From positions 62,001 through 126,000 of the forward strand of contig NZ_CAMLHC010000007.1 in assembly GCF_946479755.1 (NCBI RefSeq): DNA of 64,000 nucleotides. The letters run 5' to 3'. The DNA comes from an uncultured Chitinophaga sp. Its GTDB lineage: Bacteria; Bacteroidota; Bacteroidia; Chitinophagales; Chitinophagaceae. Made by a program: the position numbers and the translations under genes. The notes under the pieces were generated by a model. The model was not told the DNA's origin. It saw nothing but the letters and a program-made list of their open reading frames with translations, and made no database searches. Below are positions 7,046 to 16,857 of this stretch, one piece after another (positions within the stretch are counted from its first letter, which is position 1; every line of letters begins with the position of its first letter).

Positions 7046-10000
7046 ATGAAGAGAGGTTTACGTGTGGCGCTACTGCCCTCTTTAGCCCTGTATTTCCTGT
7101 TTCAATCGGTTGCTGCCCCGGCCCTGGCCGCCGGCAACAACCACACGGTCCCCCTGCAACCCAGGGATAGGGACCAACCCGACGAATCTTCCCTGAAAGA
7201 TGTGCTGCACCTGATAGAAGAACGCTTCAATGTATCCATCGCCTACAAAAGCAACCTGGTAAAAAGTAAACGGGTACAACTGTCCGTCACCAGCTGCCAG
7301 ACACCGGAAGAAGCGCTGCACAAAGCATTGGCGCCATTTAACCTGCATTTCGAAAAATTAAGGGAACACTTCTACATGATCACCGAAAAACCGGCGGCCA
7401 CAGCACCCGCTGCCTCCTCCGCACCAGTGCAGCAACGCCCGGTGAAAGGAACGGTGAAAGATGAAAAAGGAAATCCCATCGCCGGCGTGACCGTAAAAGT
7501 ACCCGGTACCAGTATCGGCACCGTCACCAACGCTGACGGCGTATATACGATCGCCGTCCCCGGCAGAAGCGACGACCAGCTGGAAGTTACTTTCCTCGGC
7601 TTTGAGTCACAGCGTGTAGCCGTCGGCGATAGACAGCTGGTGAACTTCATCCTCAAAGAAGGTGCCAGCGCCCTCAACGAAATCGTAGTCACCGGCTACA
7701 CCACCCAGAAGAAAAAAGACCTCACCGGCGCGGTGGCAGTGGTCAACATCGAACAACTGAACCGCCAGCCCACCGCACAGGTAACGGAACAGCTGCAGGG
7801 ACAAGCCTCCGGCGTAACCGTCATCGGCTCCGGTCAACCAGGGGAAGCACCCCAGATCAGGATCCGCGGTATCAACACCTTCGGCTCCAACTCCCCGCTG
7901 TATGTGGTAGACGGCGTACCGACGACAGACATCGCTGACCTCAACCCCAACGATGTGGCCAGCCTGCAGGTACTGAAAGACGCCGGCGCAGCCTCCATCT
8001 ACGGCGCCCGCGCTTCCAACGGCGTAATCGTTATCACCACCCGCAGAGGCTCCGGTAAAATATCCGTCCACTACGACGGATACTATGGCCGCCAGCAGCC
8101 TAAAAACGGCAACGTCTGGAACACCCTCAACCCCACAGAACAGGCACAGCTCCGCTGGATGGCCTACACCAACTCCGGCCTTAATCCACATACCCCCCAA
8201 TATGGCAACGGCAACGCACCGGTCATCCCGGACTACATCACGCCCGACGGCGGCATGGAAGGGGACCCCGACACTGACCCTTCCAAATATTATGTGAATC
8301 CAAACTTTACTGATCAAAACGATTATAACAACTTTCACCGTATTGTACGTGCCAACAAGGCCGGGACTGACTGGTATCACGAAGTCTTCCGCCCGGCCCC
8401 CATCACCAGCCACAACGTAGCGGTAAGCGGTGGCGGGGATCGCGGCAATTACCTCTTTTCCCTCAATTATTTTAATCAACAGGGTACGCTGCTGAACACT
8501 TATCTGAAAAGATATACGATCCGCTCCAACACCCAGTACAACATCACAGATCACATCAGAGTGGGGGAAAATCTCGCTTTTTCGATGACGGAAAACCCTG
8601 CTGTGGAAATTAACAGCTCCGACGCGGCCATCGGCCACGCCATGCGCGAACAAAGCATCATACCGGTGTACGACATCAAGGGCAATTTTGCTGGCTCCTG
8701 GGGCGATGCCCTCGGAGACGCCCAGAACCCGGTAGCGATGCAGGCTCGCACCAGAAACAACAAAGGCCTTAACACCCGTTTGTTTGGTAACATCTACGGA
8801 GAAGTGGACTTCCTGAAATACCTCACCTTCCGCACCAGCTTCGGTGGTGAGATCTATTCCGGGTGGTCCCACTCCTTCACCTACCCGCAGTACGAGAACA
8901 AAGAGAACAACACCTCCAACTCTTACTCGGAAGGCTCCAACAACGGTCACAGCTGGACCTGGACCAACACACTGACCTACCATCAGCGCTTCAACAACGC
9001 CCACGACCTGAAAATACTGGCCGGCACGGAAGCTTTCGACAGCCGCAGCCGCTCCGTAGGAGGGACTACCAAAGACTACTTTACTTTCGATCCCAACTTC
9101 CCGGACCTCAGCACAGGTACCGGCACACAAACCAACTACAGCAGCCGCGCACAGGAAGGGCTCTACTCGCTCCTCGGCAGGATAGACTACTCCTTCCGCG
9201 ACAGATACCTCGTCAGCGCTACCATACGCCGCGACGGCTCCTCCAAATTCATCAACAACCGCTTCGGCTGGTTCCCGGCAGTCACCGCCGGCTGGCGCCT
9301 CTCCGAAGAAGCCTTCATGAAATCACTCACCTGGATCACTGACCTCAAAATCCGCGGCGGATGGGGTATCATGGGCAATCAGCTCAATCTCAGCGTCAAC
9401 AACGGCTACTTCCTCTACGGTGGCAAACGCAGCGCCACCTACTACGATCTCGCCGGTACCAACAACGGGCTCAACGCGGGTTTTGCAGGTATGCAGATCG
9501 GTAACCCCGACGCTAAATGGGAGAGCGATGTCAACGCCAACATCGGCCTGGACGCCTCCCTGTTCAAAGGGGAGCTGGACTTCTCGTTCGACTACTACCG
9601 CAAGGATATCAAAGACCTGCTGTACGACCCCGAACTGCCAGGCCTCGCCGGCACCGCCGCGCAGCCTTTTGTCAACATCGCGCAGATGAAAAACCACGGG
9701 TTCGATTTCTCCGTCGGCTGGCATAAACAGTTCAGCAAAAAACTGAAACTGAACGTCACCGGTACCCTCACCACCTATAAAAATGAAATCATGAAGATCG
9801 CCGATGGGGTGGACTACTTCGACGGCGACAGCCGCCGCTTCGATGGCAGCAACATCATCCGCAATGCGGTAGGGCAACCGGTTTCCTCTTTCTTCGGCTA
9901 CCAGATCGATGGCTTCTGGAACAGCGCCAAAGAAGTGACCGACGCCGACGATAAAGTGAAGAAAGCCACCAACGATCCGGAAGCTTTCTACCAGGAAGGC

Positions 10001-10591
10001 GCCGGCATGGGACGTTTCCGCTATAAAGACGTCAACGGCGACGGCCGCATCACCCCGGATGACCGTACCTTCCTCGGTAATCCCAACCCGGACTTCACCT
10101 ACGGTATTAACATCGGCGTGAACTACCAGAACTTCGATTTCAATATCTTCCTCTTCGGTACCCACGGCAACCAGATCTGGAACAACGTACGTTGGTGGCG
10201 CGATTTCTATTCATCTTTTGAAAGCGCCAAAAGTAAAACAGCGCTGTATGACTCCTGGCGTCCCGACCACCAGAACGCTAAAGCGCCTATCCAGGAAGTG
10301 GACGGCTCTGTCAGCACACAAGGCGTGCCCAACTCTTACATGGTGGAAAATGGCGCCTACCTGCGTGCTAAAAACGTAACACTCGGTTATACGTTGCCCG
10401 CCGGTTCACTGTCACGGCTACACGTACAGAAATTCAGGGTATACGTACAGGCCGCCAACCTGTTCACCATCACCAAATATTCCGGTATAGATCCTGAAAT
10501 CGGCGGTTCCAACATCACTGACTTCGGCGTGGACGAAGGCGCTTATCCCAACCAGCGCCAGTTCCTCATCGGGGTGAACCTGGCCTTTTAA
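7046..10591 (+). CDS. SusC-type TonB-dependent receptor with STN domain
   Basis: The 1181-residue outer-membrane protein starts with a signal sequence ending near ALAAG. It continues with an STN signalling domain (about 45-120), a carboxypeptidase-regulatory-like beta domain (about 130-215, VKGTVKDEKGNPIAGVTVKV), a TonB box (ALNEIVVTGY), a plug (about 225-335, with IRIRGINTFGSNSPLYVVDG and SIYGARASNGVIVITTRRG) and a long barrel ending in the aromatic-type strand FLIGVNLAF. The STN domain explains the sigma/FecR pair upstream: ligand transport is reported to FecR. Together with the SusD protein downstream it imports an oligosaccharide or similar large ligand. No hydrolase is linked, so the substrate cannot be read from context. 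Confidence 0.95.
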   Translation: MKRGLRVALLPSLALYFLFQSVAAPALAAGNNHTVPLQPRDRDQPDESSLKDVLHLIEERFNVSIAYKSNLVKSKRVQLSVTSCQTPEEALHKALAPFNLHFEKLREHFYMITEKPAATAPAASSAPVQQRPVKGTVKDEKGNPIAGVTVKVPGTSIGTVTNADGVYTIAVPGRSDDQLEVTFLGFESQRVAVGDRQLVNFILKEGASALNEIVVTGYTTQKKKDLTGAVAVVNIEQLNRQPTAQVTEQLQGQASGVTVIGSGQPGEAPQIRIRGINTFGSNSPLYVVDGVPTTDIADLNPNDVASLQVLKDAGAASIYGARASNGVIVITTRRGSGKISVHYDGYYGRQQPKNGNVWNTLNPTEQAQLRWMAYTNSGLNPHTPQYGNGNAPVIPDYITPDGGMEGDPDTDPSKYYVNPNFTDQNDYNNFHRIVRANKAGTDWYHEVFRPAPITSHNVAVSGGGDRGNYLFSLNYFNQQGTLLNTYLKRYTIRSNTQYNITDHIRVGENLAFSMTENPAVEINSSDAAIGHAMREQSIIPVYDIKGNFAGSWGDALGDAQNPVAMQARTRNNKGLNTRLFGNIYGEVDFLKYLTFRTSFGGEIYSGWSHSFTYPQYENKENNTSNSYSEGSNNGHSWTWTNTLTYHQRFNNAHDLKILAGTEAFDSRSRSVGGTTKDYFTFDPNFPDLSTGTGTQTNYSSRAQEGLYSLLGRIDYSFRDRYLVSATIRRDGSSKFINNRFGWFPAVTAGWRLSEEAFMKSLTWITDLKIRGGWGIMGNQLNLSVNNGYFLYGGKRSATYYDLAGTNNGLNAGFAGMQIGNPDAKWESDVNANIGLDASLFKGELDFSFDYYRKDIKDLLYDPELPGLAGTAAQPFVNIAQMKNHGFDFSVGWHKQFSKKLKLNVTGTLTTYKNEIMKIADGVDYFDGDSRRFDGSNIIRNAVGQPVSSFFGYQIDGFWNSAKEVTDADDKVKKATNDPEAFYQEGAGMGRFRYKDVNGDGRITPDDRTFLGNPNPDFTYGINIGVNYQNFDFNIFLFGTHGNQIWNNVRWWRDFYSSFESAKSKTALYDSWRPDHQNAKAPIQEVDGSVSTQGVPNSYMVENGAYLRAKNVTLGYTLPAGSLSRLHVQKFRVYVQAANLFTITKYSGIDPEIGGSNITDFGVDEGAYPNQRQFLIGVNLAF

Positions 10592-10618
10592 TCGTTGCTC
10601 ATTCTAAAAAACAGGACC

Positions 10619-12424
10619 ATGAAAACATTGTATCATATAGCACTGGGCGCCTCTTTTACCGCACTGCTACTCGCAGGCTGCAGCAAGAGCTTCCTGGAAC
10701 GTCAGCCACAATCTACCTTACAGGAAGAAGCCCTCACCAATAAAAAAGGCGTCAACACCCTGCTCATCGGCGCTTACGCCGCACTCGACGGGCAGGACTA
10801 CAACGACGATATGATCAACCTCTCCGGCGGCAGCGGCTATGCGGTATCGCCGGACAACTGGATCTACGGCAGCGTAGCCGGCGGTGATGCCCACAAAGGC
10901 AGCGACCCCAGCGACGCCGCTTCCATCCTCCAGATCGTCACTTTCGCCGCCAACTCGAGCAACGGCTTCTTCAACGATAAATGGCGGGTCAACTACGAAG
11001 GCATCCGCCGCTGTAATTTCACGCTCCACGTGCTGGCCAACGTGAAAGACATGACAGACGCGGAAAAACAGGTGATCGCCGGAGAAGCACGCTTCCTGCG
11101 CGGACACTACTACTCCGACCTGAAGAAACTGTTCGATAAAGTACCCTGGGTAGATGAAAACTCCACCAGCTACCAGAAACTGATAGTGGATGATTTTAAA
11201 CTGCCGAACGATAAAGATATCTGGCCAATGATCGAAGCGGATTTTAAGTATGCCGCTGATCACCTGCCTGAAACACAAAAGGAAATAGGACGGGCCAACA
11301 AATGGGCTGCAGTGGCTTACCTTGCTAAAACGTTGCTCTACCAGAGCAAGTTCGCCGCGGCCATGCCGCTGCTGGAAGACGTGATCAATTCCGGCGTTAC
11401 CACCAAAGGGGTGAAGTTCGGCCTCATGGAACATTTCCATGACAACTTCGACGCTTTCACGGAAAATAACAAAGAGGCGGTATTTTCCATACAATACAGC
11501 GCCAACGACGGCTCCGGCGGTACCGGCAACGCCAACCAGGGCCAGATGCTGAACTATCCGTATAACGGCCCTTTCAGCTGCTGCGGTTTTTATCAGCCTT
11601 CACAGGACCTCGTGAACTCCTTCCGGACCAACGATAAAGGACTGCCTTATCTCGATGATTTTAACCAGCACCCGGTTAAAAATGATATGGGCGTGCCCGA
11701 TACCGTTGCCTTTACACCGGACAACGGCTACCTGGACCCCCGCCTGGACTGGACCGTAGGCCGCAGAGGGATTCCGTTCCTCGACTGGGGGCTGCATCCC
11801 GGGATGGCATGGGTACGTAACCAGCAGTCCGCCGGCCCGTACGCCGCACTCAAAAACGTATACATGCAGGTGAACCAGGACAAGTTCTACGACGGCAACT
11901 CCTGGGCGCCGGGCAACGCTATCAACTACGTATTGATACGCTATGCCGATGTACTGCTGATGGCGGCGGAATGCCAGGCCAACGCCGGTAGCCTCGAAAA
12001 AGCGCAGACTTACGTGAATATGGTCCGGGAAAGGGCCGCCAACCCGGTAGGATGGGTGAAGCAATATATCGATCCTGAAGATCCGATGGGTGGTAATACC
12101 GAAGATCCTGCCGCCAACTATCATGTCAGCCCGTATCCTGCAGGTGCCTTTGCCGGCGGCGGGAAAGACTATGCGCTGAAAGCCATCCGGTTCGAGCGCA
12201 AACTGGAGCTGGCCATGGAAGGACACCGTTTCTTCGATCTTGTAAGATGGGGACTGGCACAGACGGAGATTAACCGCTATTTCAATTATGAGAAAACGGT
12301 TACCTCAGATATCGCTACCGGCAACTTCTCTGCAAGAAACAAATACTACCCGATCCCGCAGCGTCAGATAGACCTGAGCGTGAAAAACGGAACATCACAA
12401 CTGAAACAAAATCCCGGATACTAA
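10619..12424 (+). CDS. SusD/RagB-type nutrient-binding lipoprotein
   Basis: The 601-residue product has a lipobox (LLLAGC, Cys20), the N-terminal SKSFLERQPQST segment common in SusD proteins, helical TPR-like regions, and the C-terminal signature AIRFERKLELAMEGHRFFDL followed by VRWG near residue 540. The family caps SusC at the cell surface and binds glycans. The start at 10619 is preferred because it leads directly into the lipoprotein signal; a TTG-initiated extension at 10595 would add eight residues. The gene follows the susC stop by 27 bases and is closed by a terminator. Confidence 0.94.
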   Translation: MKTLYHIALGASFTALLLAGCSKSFLERQPQSTLQEEALTNKKGVNTLLIGAYAALDGQDYNDDMINLSGGSGYAVSPDNWIYGSVAGGDAHKGSDPSDAASILQIVTFAANSSNGFFNDKWRVNYEGIRRCNFTLHVLANVKDMTDAEKQVIAGEARFLRGHYYSDLKKLFDKVPWVDENSTSYQKLIVDDFKLPNDKDIWPMIEADFKYAADHLPETQKEIGRANKWAAVAYLAKTLLYQSKFAAAMPLLEDVINSGVTTKGVKFGLMEHFHDNFDAFTENNKEAVFSIQYSANDGSGGTGNANQGQMLNYPYNGPFSCCGFYQPSQDLVNSFRTNDKGLPYLDDFNQHPVKNDMGVPDTVAFTPDNGYLDPRLDWTVGRRGIPFLDWGLHPGMAWVRNQQSAGPYAALKNVYMQVNQDKFYDGNSWAPGNAINYVLIRYADVLLMAAECQANAGSLEKAQTYVNMVRERAANPVGWVKQYIDPEDPMGGNTEDPAANYHVSPYPAGAFAGGGKDYALKAIRFERKLELAMEGHRFFDLVRWGLAQTEINRYFNYEKTVTSDIATGNFSARNKYYPIPQRQIDLSVKNGTSQLKQNPGY

Positions 12425-12446
12425 GTCAACTTACAACGGTTGCCTG

Positions 12447-12480
12447 ACGGAATGCACTGCAAGAGTGCATTCCGTTTTTT
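12447..12480 (+). terminator. Terminator of the sus operon
   Basis: A perfect 12-bp stem (12447-12458 with 12464-12475, ACGGAATGCACT/AGTGCATTCCGT) with a 5-base loop is followed by six T. It lies 22 bases past the SusD stop and touches the stop codon of the converging PhyH gene. Confidence 0.9.
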
Positions 12481-13192
12481 ATTGCTCTGACCAGCGTAAC
12501 CCGCCCGGCAGGCTGCGATCGGAGAACTCTATATGCACCACGCGACGGTTGGAGCCGCTGGTGCTGCGGGAAGATGCATGCATCAGCAGTGGCCGCATGA
12601 TCATAACACCGCCGCTTTTAACGCTGCAGCTGACCTCAGGTGTTTCCTGCAGGGACAGGGTGTCCGGCCGGACAATGCCTTGTAGGTGCGTGCCGGGGAT
12701 CACTTTCAGCGCTCCGTTCAGTGCGTCGGTATCGTCGAGATGGATCCGGATGGTATAAATATTTTCCAGCAGCGATAATGGGGGCTGTACGGCATACTGG
12801 TTTTGTTTCACGGTCCACGGCCCGAAACCTTCCACCGGCAACTTTTCCTTCACCGAAATCGTGAGGTCCTGGTGCCATGCCACAAACCAGTTGGACTGCC
12901 CGGGTTTGTCAAAATAGATGGACTTCACCGGCACGTAATCTTCCCCGAACAGCGTATGAATAAGCTGCGTCAGCGCAGGCGTAAAAATAGCGGACCGCAC
13001 ATCCGGCACTGATTGCAGGAACTGCCGGATGGCAAACAGGTCGGCGGTTTTGCGGAATACGGTCTCACTCATGTCTGCCTGTGATATCAGGCGGAGAATA
13101 GCCTGTACTTCATCGCCGGAAAACACGTCTTCCAGCACAGTATATCCCTGTGTGGCAAGCTGTTGCCGGTGTATCTCGATATTCGGTATCAT
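12479..13192 (-). CDS. Phytanoyl-CoA dioxygenase (PhyH) family protein
   Basis: The 237-residue product has the double-stranded beta-helix fold of Fe(II)/2-oxoglutarate oxygenases. The metal motif WHQDLT gives His and Asp. The distal His lies in LLMHASSRSTSGSNRRVVHI, where the later Arg residues are the usual 2-oxoglutarate contact. The first segment (HRQQLATQGYTVLEDVFSGD) is typical of PhyH proteins. Members hydroxylate varied small molecules, so the substrate is unknown. ATG 13192 is chosen over a TTG six bases earlier. The gene follows the DoxX-like gene with a 15-base gap, so the two are probably co-transcribed. Confidence 0.87.
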   Translation of the reverse strand: MIPNIEIHRQQLATQGYTVLEDVFSGDEVQAILRLISQADMSETVFRKTADLFAIRQFLQSVPDVRSAIFTPALTQLIHTLFGEDYVPVKSIYFDKPGQSNWFVAWHQDLTISVKEKLPVEGFGPWTVKQNQYAVQPPLSLLENIYTIRIHLDDTDALNGALKVIPGTHLQGIVRPDTLSLQETPEVSCSVKSGGVMIMRPLLMHASSRSTSGSNRRVVHIEFSDRSLPGGLRWSEQ

Positions 13193-13207
13193 GCTCAAAT
13201 GTAGGCG

Positions 13208-14455
13208 TTATTTATTGAACGACGTTTCGTTCACCCAGTGAAATCCCCGGGTCATCAGCAGATAGCGATCGGTATCTTTTTTCTGCAGATGGACCTGTAC
13301 ACTGTCCTGGCCAATTGTTCCCTTCAGGATCATCGTGTTATCGTGGTTAAGGGTGTAGTGCATGTTAACAGAATCAACATCGTTATTAGTGGTCAGTGCT
13401 ATAGTACGCTGTCCCGTGTCTATGCGGACAGCGCTTCCGGTTACTCCGGAATCATCACGGATAAACAGGCGGCTGCCTTTGTCAAAGTACAGCTTTCGCC
13501 ATGGTGGCCTGTTTATCTTCGTCACTCCTGGTAAAGAAGGAGCGGTGAAACTGCTCACCTCGTAGGTGCCGTAAATAGCTCCCTTGGCCATGTGTTGCTT
13601 CGATGACTGCAGGACGCTCAGCCCCATGGCAACAGCGCCCCACAGCACCCATGCTACGGCGAGATACCGGATGCCGTTAAACACATACCGTTTCCAACGG
13701 GTGACGAACACCGGGTAATACCGGGTAGTGGCTGGCACCGGCTGTTGCGTTAAAAAAAAGAGGGCCAGCCTTTTGATGTCAGGGGTGAGCAGGAACAGGG
13801 CTGTCAGCAACAGGTGCGACGAAAAGAGCTTTACGCAGATATCATAAAAGAAGTTCAGCGCCACCACGTTCGTCATCACCGCAATGCACACCACGACGCC
13901 CAGCAGGCGGGTACGCCGGAACAGTAACAGCAGGCCTCCCAGGCATTCGGCTATCCCGGAAAACAGCGTATAGCCGCGGGAGTAACCCATGAATGCCCAG
14001 GCCAGCCCCATCGGGGAACTTTCGCCCAGCGGCTGGTCCAGCTTATAAAGCGAAGGCGTTACAAACTGGCCGGGGAATACTTTGGCGGCACCATAACGGA
14101 ACATCACGACGGCCAGCTGGTAACACAGCGCGACCATGACCCAGTATTGTATCCTATCATAGTTTTTTCGCTTTCTGTCGATGACCGACCAGAGGATACA
14201 ACCGGCCAATGCTGCCAGCAGGATACAAAACAACTGGAGGTAGTTAAACGTTGTATCACCGCTTCCTGCCGGCCATGCTTCGATATGATAGTCTTTCCGG
14301 ATCAGCAGCCTGCCCGCCCAGGTAACGGCTTTGTCCCACCACGCCTGGGGAATGAAGGACGCGCCATGGTAGCACAACAGGTACAGGGAGAAAAAACGGA
14401 AAAGTATCCGGTGAATGATAGGCCACGTGTTGGGTTCGTAGGGGGACTGCTGCAT
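13208..14455 (-). CDS. DoxX-like multi-span membrane protein
   Basis: The 415-residue product has several hydrophobic spans in its first 300 residues, including the DoxX-type block LFSGIAECLGGLLLLFRRTR followed by a second long span, and a soluble C-terminal domain (about 300-415) rich in beta-type sequence. DoxX-like membrane proteins have diverse and mostly unproven roles in redox or respiratory functions. The soluble tail is larger than in simple DoxX proteins and may be periplasmic. It is the first gene of a probable two-gene unit with the PhyH oxygenase and is divergent from the Old Yellow Enzyme gene. Confidence 0.7.
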   Translation of the reverse strand: MQQSPYEPNTWPIIHRILFRFFSLYLLCYHGASFIPQAWWDKAVTWAGRLLIRKDYHIEAWPAGSGDTTFNYLQLFCILLAALAGCILWSVIDRKRKNYDRIQYWVMVALCYQLAVVMFRYGAAKVFPGQFVTPSLYKLDQPLGESSPMGLAWAFMGYSRGYTLFSGIAECLGGLLLLFRRTRLLGVVVCIAVMTNVVALNFFYDICVKLFSSHLLLTALFLLTPDIKRLALFFLTQQPVPATTRYYPVFVTRWKRYVFNGIRYLAVAWVLWGAVAMGLSVLQSSKQHMAKGAIYGTYEVSSFTAPSLPGVTKINRPPWRKLYFDKGSRLFIRDDSGVTGSAVRIDTGQRTIALTTNNDVDSVNMHYTLNHDNTMILKGTIGQDSVQVHLQKKDTDRYLLMTRGFHWVNETSFNK

Positions 14456-14592
14456 AAGGGTAGTTGGATGATGTTACGATGATAGGAAATATTCATGGTG
14501 CCTGCAATGCCTTTAGCACATTTTTAACAGCACCTGATAAGATGGCCGTTCGGAAAGAATACCTTATTTTTAAATTGTTAAAACGAGAGCCC

Positions 14593-15663
14593 ATGGCGCA
14601 TTTGTTTACTCCGTTGCAGCTGAGGACCGTTACGCTGCGCAACCGCATCGCGGTATCCCCTATGTGTGAGTACTCTTCGGAGGATGGTTTTGCTAACGAC
14701 TGGCACCTGGTACATCTGGGCAGCCGGGCGGTAGGCGGGGCCGGTCTGGTACTGACAGAAGCAGCGGCCATATCTCCTGAAGGGCGTATTTCCCCGCAGG
14801 ACCTTGGCATCTGGAAAGACGAGCATATTCCTATGTTGCAGCGCATCACAGCGTTTATATCGGCACAGGGCGCCGTGCCGGGCATCCAGCTGGCGCATGC
14901 CGGCAGGAAAGCCAGTACCTTACGCCCATGGGAGGGAAGCGGTAAAGTAGCGCCCGAAAATGGCGGATGGGAAGTATACGGCCCCAGCGCTGTTCCGTTC
15001 AACGACGTATATCCGATGCCGGTAGCCCTTACCCAGGAGGGTATACTCGAAGTGTTGAACGATTTCAGGAAGGCGGCCGCCAGAGCGCTGCAGGCCGGCT
15101 TTAAAGTAGTGGAAATACATGCGGCGCATGGTTATCTGCTGCACAGCTTTCTGTCGCCGCTGAGCAACCATCGGACCGATGAATATGGCGGAAGCTTTGA
15201 AAACAGGATACGGCTGCTGTTGCAGACCGTGGAATCGGTGCGGGCAGTATGGCCTGCCGATCTGCCGCTGTTGGTGCGCATCTCCGCGACGGACTGGGCG
15301 CCTGGCGGCTGGGACCCGGAGCAGTCGGCACAGTTGGCGGCATTATTGAAAATGGAGGACGTAGACCTGATCGATTGCTCGTCCGGAGGACTGGTGCCGC
15401 ATCAGAAAATCAATATCGGCCCGTTATACCAAACACCTTTCGCGGCGAAAATCAAAAAAGAAGCGCAGATAGCGACTGGCGCCGTAGGGCTGATTACCAC
15501 AGCGCAGGAAGCGGAATCCATCATTGAACAGGGACAGGCAGACATGGTGCTGCTGGCGCGTGAACTGCTGCGCGATCCATATTTCCCTTTACGGGCGGCT
15601 CATCAGCTGGGTGATACCAGCGTGAAATGGCCGGTACAGTACGAAAGAGCAAAACCCCGCTGA
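14593..15663 (+). CDS. namA: NADPH:flavin oxidoreductase, Old Yellow Enzyme of YqjM type
   Basis: The 356-residue TIM-barrel flavoprotein matches the YqjM/NamA subgroup of Old Yellow Enzymes. Cys25 and Tyr27 in SPMCEYSS correspond to the redox-tuning Cys and Tyr of YqjM. The substrate-binding His pair is in EIHAAHGYLLHSFLSPLSNH, and FMN/phosphate contacts are in IATGAVG and LLARELLRDP. Such enzymes reduce activated C=C bonds with NAD(P)H. The ATG at 14593 starts at the family's normal N-terminus; the open frame extends further upstream but that part is not conserved in type. The gene converges with the aldo/keto reductase gene. Confidence 0.93.
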   Translation: MAHLFTPLQLRTVTLRNRIAVSPMCEYSSEDGFANDWHLVHLGSRAVGGAGLVLTEAAAISPEGRISPQDLGIWKDEHIPMLQRITAFISAQGAVPGIQLAHAGRKASTLRPWEGSGKVAPENGGWEVYGPSAVPFNDVYPMPVALTQEGILEVLNDFRKAAARALQAGFKVVEIHAAHGYLLHSFLSPLSNHRTDEYGGSFENRIRLLLQTVESVRAVWPADLPLLVRISATDWAPGGWDPEQSAQLAALLKMEDVDLIDCSSGGLVPHQKINIGPLYQTPFAAKIKKEAQIATGAVGLITTAQEAESIIEQGQADMVLLARELLRDPYFPLRAAHQLGDTSVKWPVQYERAKPR

Positions 15664-15669
15664 TAAAGG

Positions 15670-15704
15670 CCTGCGGCCGGGAGCATTAGCCCCGGCCGTG
15701 CAGG
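15670..15704. terminator. Strong hairpin between converging genes
   Basis: A G/C-rich hairpin (CCTGC-GGCCGGG pairing with CCCGGCC-GT-GCAGG) lies seven bases after the Old Yellow Enzyme stop and covers the last codons of the converging aldo/keto reductase. On the plus strand it is followed by a T-rich stretch, so it probably terminates the Old Yellow Enzyme transcript. Confidence 0.55.
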
Positions 15705-16687
15705 ATATTTTCAATTTTTTCCAGTTCTGTTGTCGTGAAAGACACATTCTTCAGTGTATCGAGGTTGTTGTCCAGCTGGGCGACAGAGCTCGCGCCAATC
15801 AGTACCGTGGTAATACGTTTGTCTTTCAGTATCCAGGCCAGCGCCATCTGGGCCAGGGATTGCCCGCGCTCCTGCGCAAGGCTGTTGAGCTGCCTGATTT
15901 TGGTGATCTTCTCCTCAGACACTTCATTTTCCTGCAGGAAGCCACTGGGTTTGCTGGCGCGTGACCCTGCGGGAATACCGTTCAGATAGCGGTCGGTGAG
16001 CAGCCCCTGTGCCAGCGGAGAGAAAGGTATACAGCCGATACCGTTAGCCTCCAGCACATCGAGCAGACCGTTTTCCACCCATCTTTCAAACATACTGTAT
16101 TTTGGTTGATGGATCAGGCAGGGCGTACCCAGTGATTTCAGTACTGCCACGGCCTCCTGTGTCTGTTCTGCGGTGTAGTTGGAGAGACCAACATAGAGCG
16201 CTTTACCCTGTTGCACAATGCTGTGCAGCGCGCCCATGGTCTCTTCTATGGGTGTTTCCGGGTCGGGACGGTGGGAGTAGAAGATGTCTACATATTCCAG
16301 CCCCATTCTGCGCAGGCTCTGGTCCAGGCTGGAAACGAGATATTTACGGGAGCCTTTGTCGCCATAGGGGCCGGGCCACATCAGGTAGCCGGCTTTGGTG
16401 GAGATCACCAGCTCGTCGCGCAGATGCCCGGTGAAATCCTGCCGGAGGATACGCCCGAAATTCTCTTCCGCGCTACCCGGCACCGGGCCATAGTTATTGG
16501 CGAGATCAAAGTGGGTGATCCCTTTGTCGAAAGCCTGGCGGATAATGCTGCGGCCATTTTCATAATTGTCGATGGAACCGAAGTTATGCCACAGGCCAAG
16601 TGAGATGGCCGGCAGCTGCAGGCCGCTTTTACCGCAACGGTTGTACGTCATGGCATCATATCTGTCAGTAGCGGGTGTATATTGCAT
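15686..16687 (-). CDS. Aldo/keto reductase, YghZ-like
   Basis: The 333-residue product is an (alpha/beta)8 NADPH-dependent reductase. The catalytic tetrad is visible: Asp and Tyr in FDLANNYG, Lys in ISTKAGY, His in IFYSHRPD. Subgroup features such as GLWHNFG, KYSMFERWVENG and PFSPLAQGLLTDRYLNG resemble E. coli YghZ, which reduces L-glyceraldehyde 3-phosphate and methylglyoxal. Detoxification of reactive aldehydes is therefore the likely role. ATG 16687 is preferred to an upstream in-frame start at 16714. The upstream region contains the long inverted repeat at 16730-16857. Confidence 0.9.
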   Translation of the reverse strand: MQYTPATDRYDAMTYNRCGKSGLQLPAISLGLWHNFGSIDNYENGRSIIRQAFDKGITHFDLANNYGPVPGSAEENFGRILRQDFTGHLRDELVISTKAGYLMWPGPYGDKGSRKYLVSSLDQSLRRMGLEYVDIFYSHRPDPETPIEETMGALHSIVQQGKALYVGLSNYTAEQTQEAVAVLKSLGTPCLIHQPKYSMFERWVENGLLDVLEANGIGCIPFSPLAQGLLTDRYLNGIPAGSRASKPSGFLQENEVSEEKITKIRQLNSLAQERGQSLAQMALAWILKDKRITTVLIGASSVAQLDNNLDTLKNVSFTTTELEKIENILHGRG

Positions 16688-16729
16688 GGATGGTGTTTTT
16701 TTTCCGGCAAACAAGATAATAAATCAGAA

Positions 16730-16857
16730 ATTAATTACGAATTACGAATTACGAATGAATACGGGTAGATCAGTTCGAAATATAAAAGCGAAGACCTGAG
16801 CCAATGATTCGCTCAGGTCTTCGCCTTAAAATTCGTAATTCGTAATTCGTAATTAAT
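16730..16857. repeat. Perfect 27-bp inverted repeat made of tandem heptamers
   Basis: The left arm 16730-16756 and right arm 16831-16857 are exact reverse complements over 27 bases. Each arm is built of about three copies of the 7-base word ATTACGA. The arms enclose an independent 14-bp hairpin (16788-16824). The right arm overlaps the stop codon of the desaturase gene. The whole unit could fold into one long cruciform or RNA stem. Confidence 0.9.
16777..16824 (-). terminator. Terminator of the desaturase gene
   Basis: A perfect 14-bp stem (16788-16801 with 16811-16824) with a 9-base loop lies 29 bases beyond the desaturase stop. Read on the minus strand it runs into TTTTATATTT. Confidence 0.8.

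Noticed and set aside
7607..9130. 507-codon open frame on the minus strand
   Set aside because: It lies entirely antisense to the susC gene, whose protein is conserved throughout. Long antisense frames arise from the codon bias of G/C-rich genes. The translation shows no domain.
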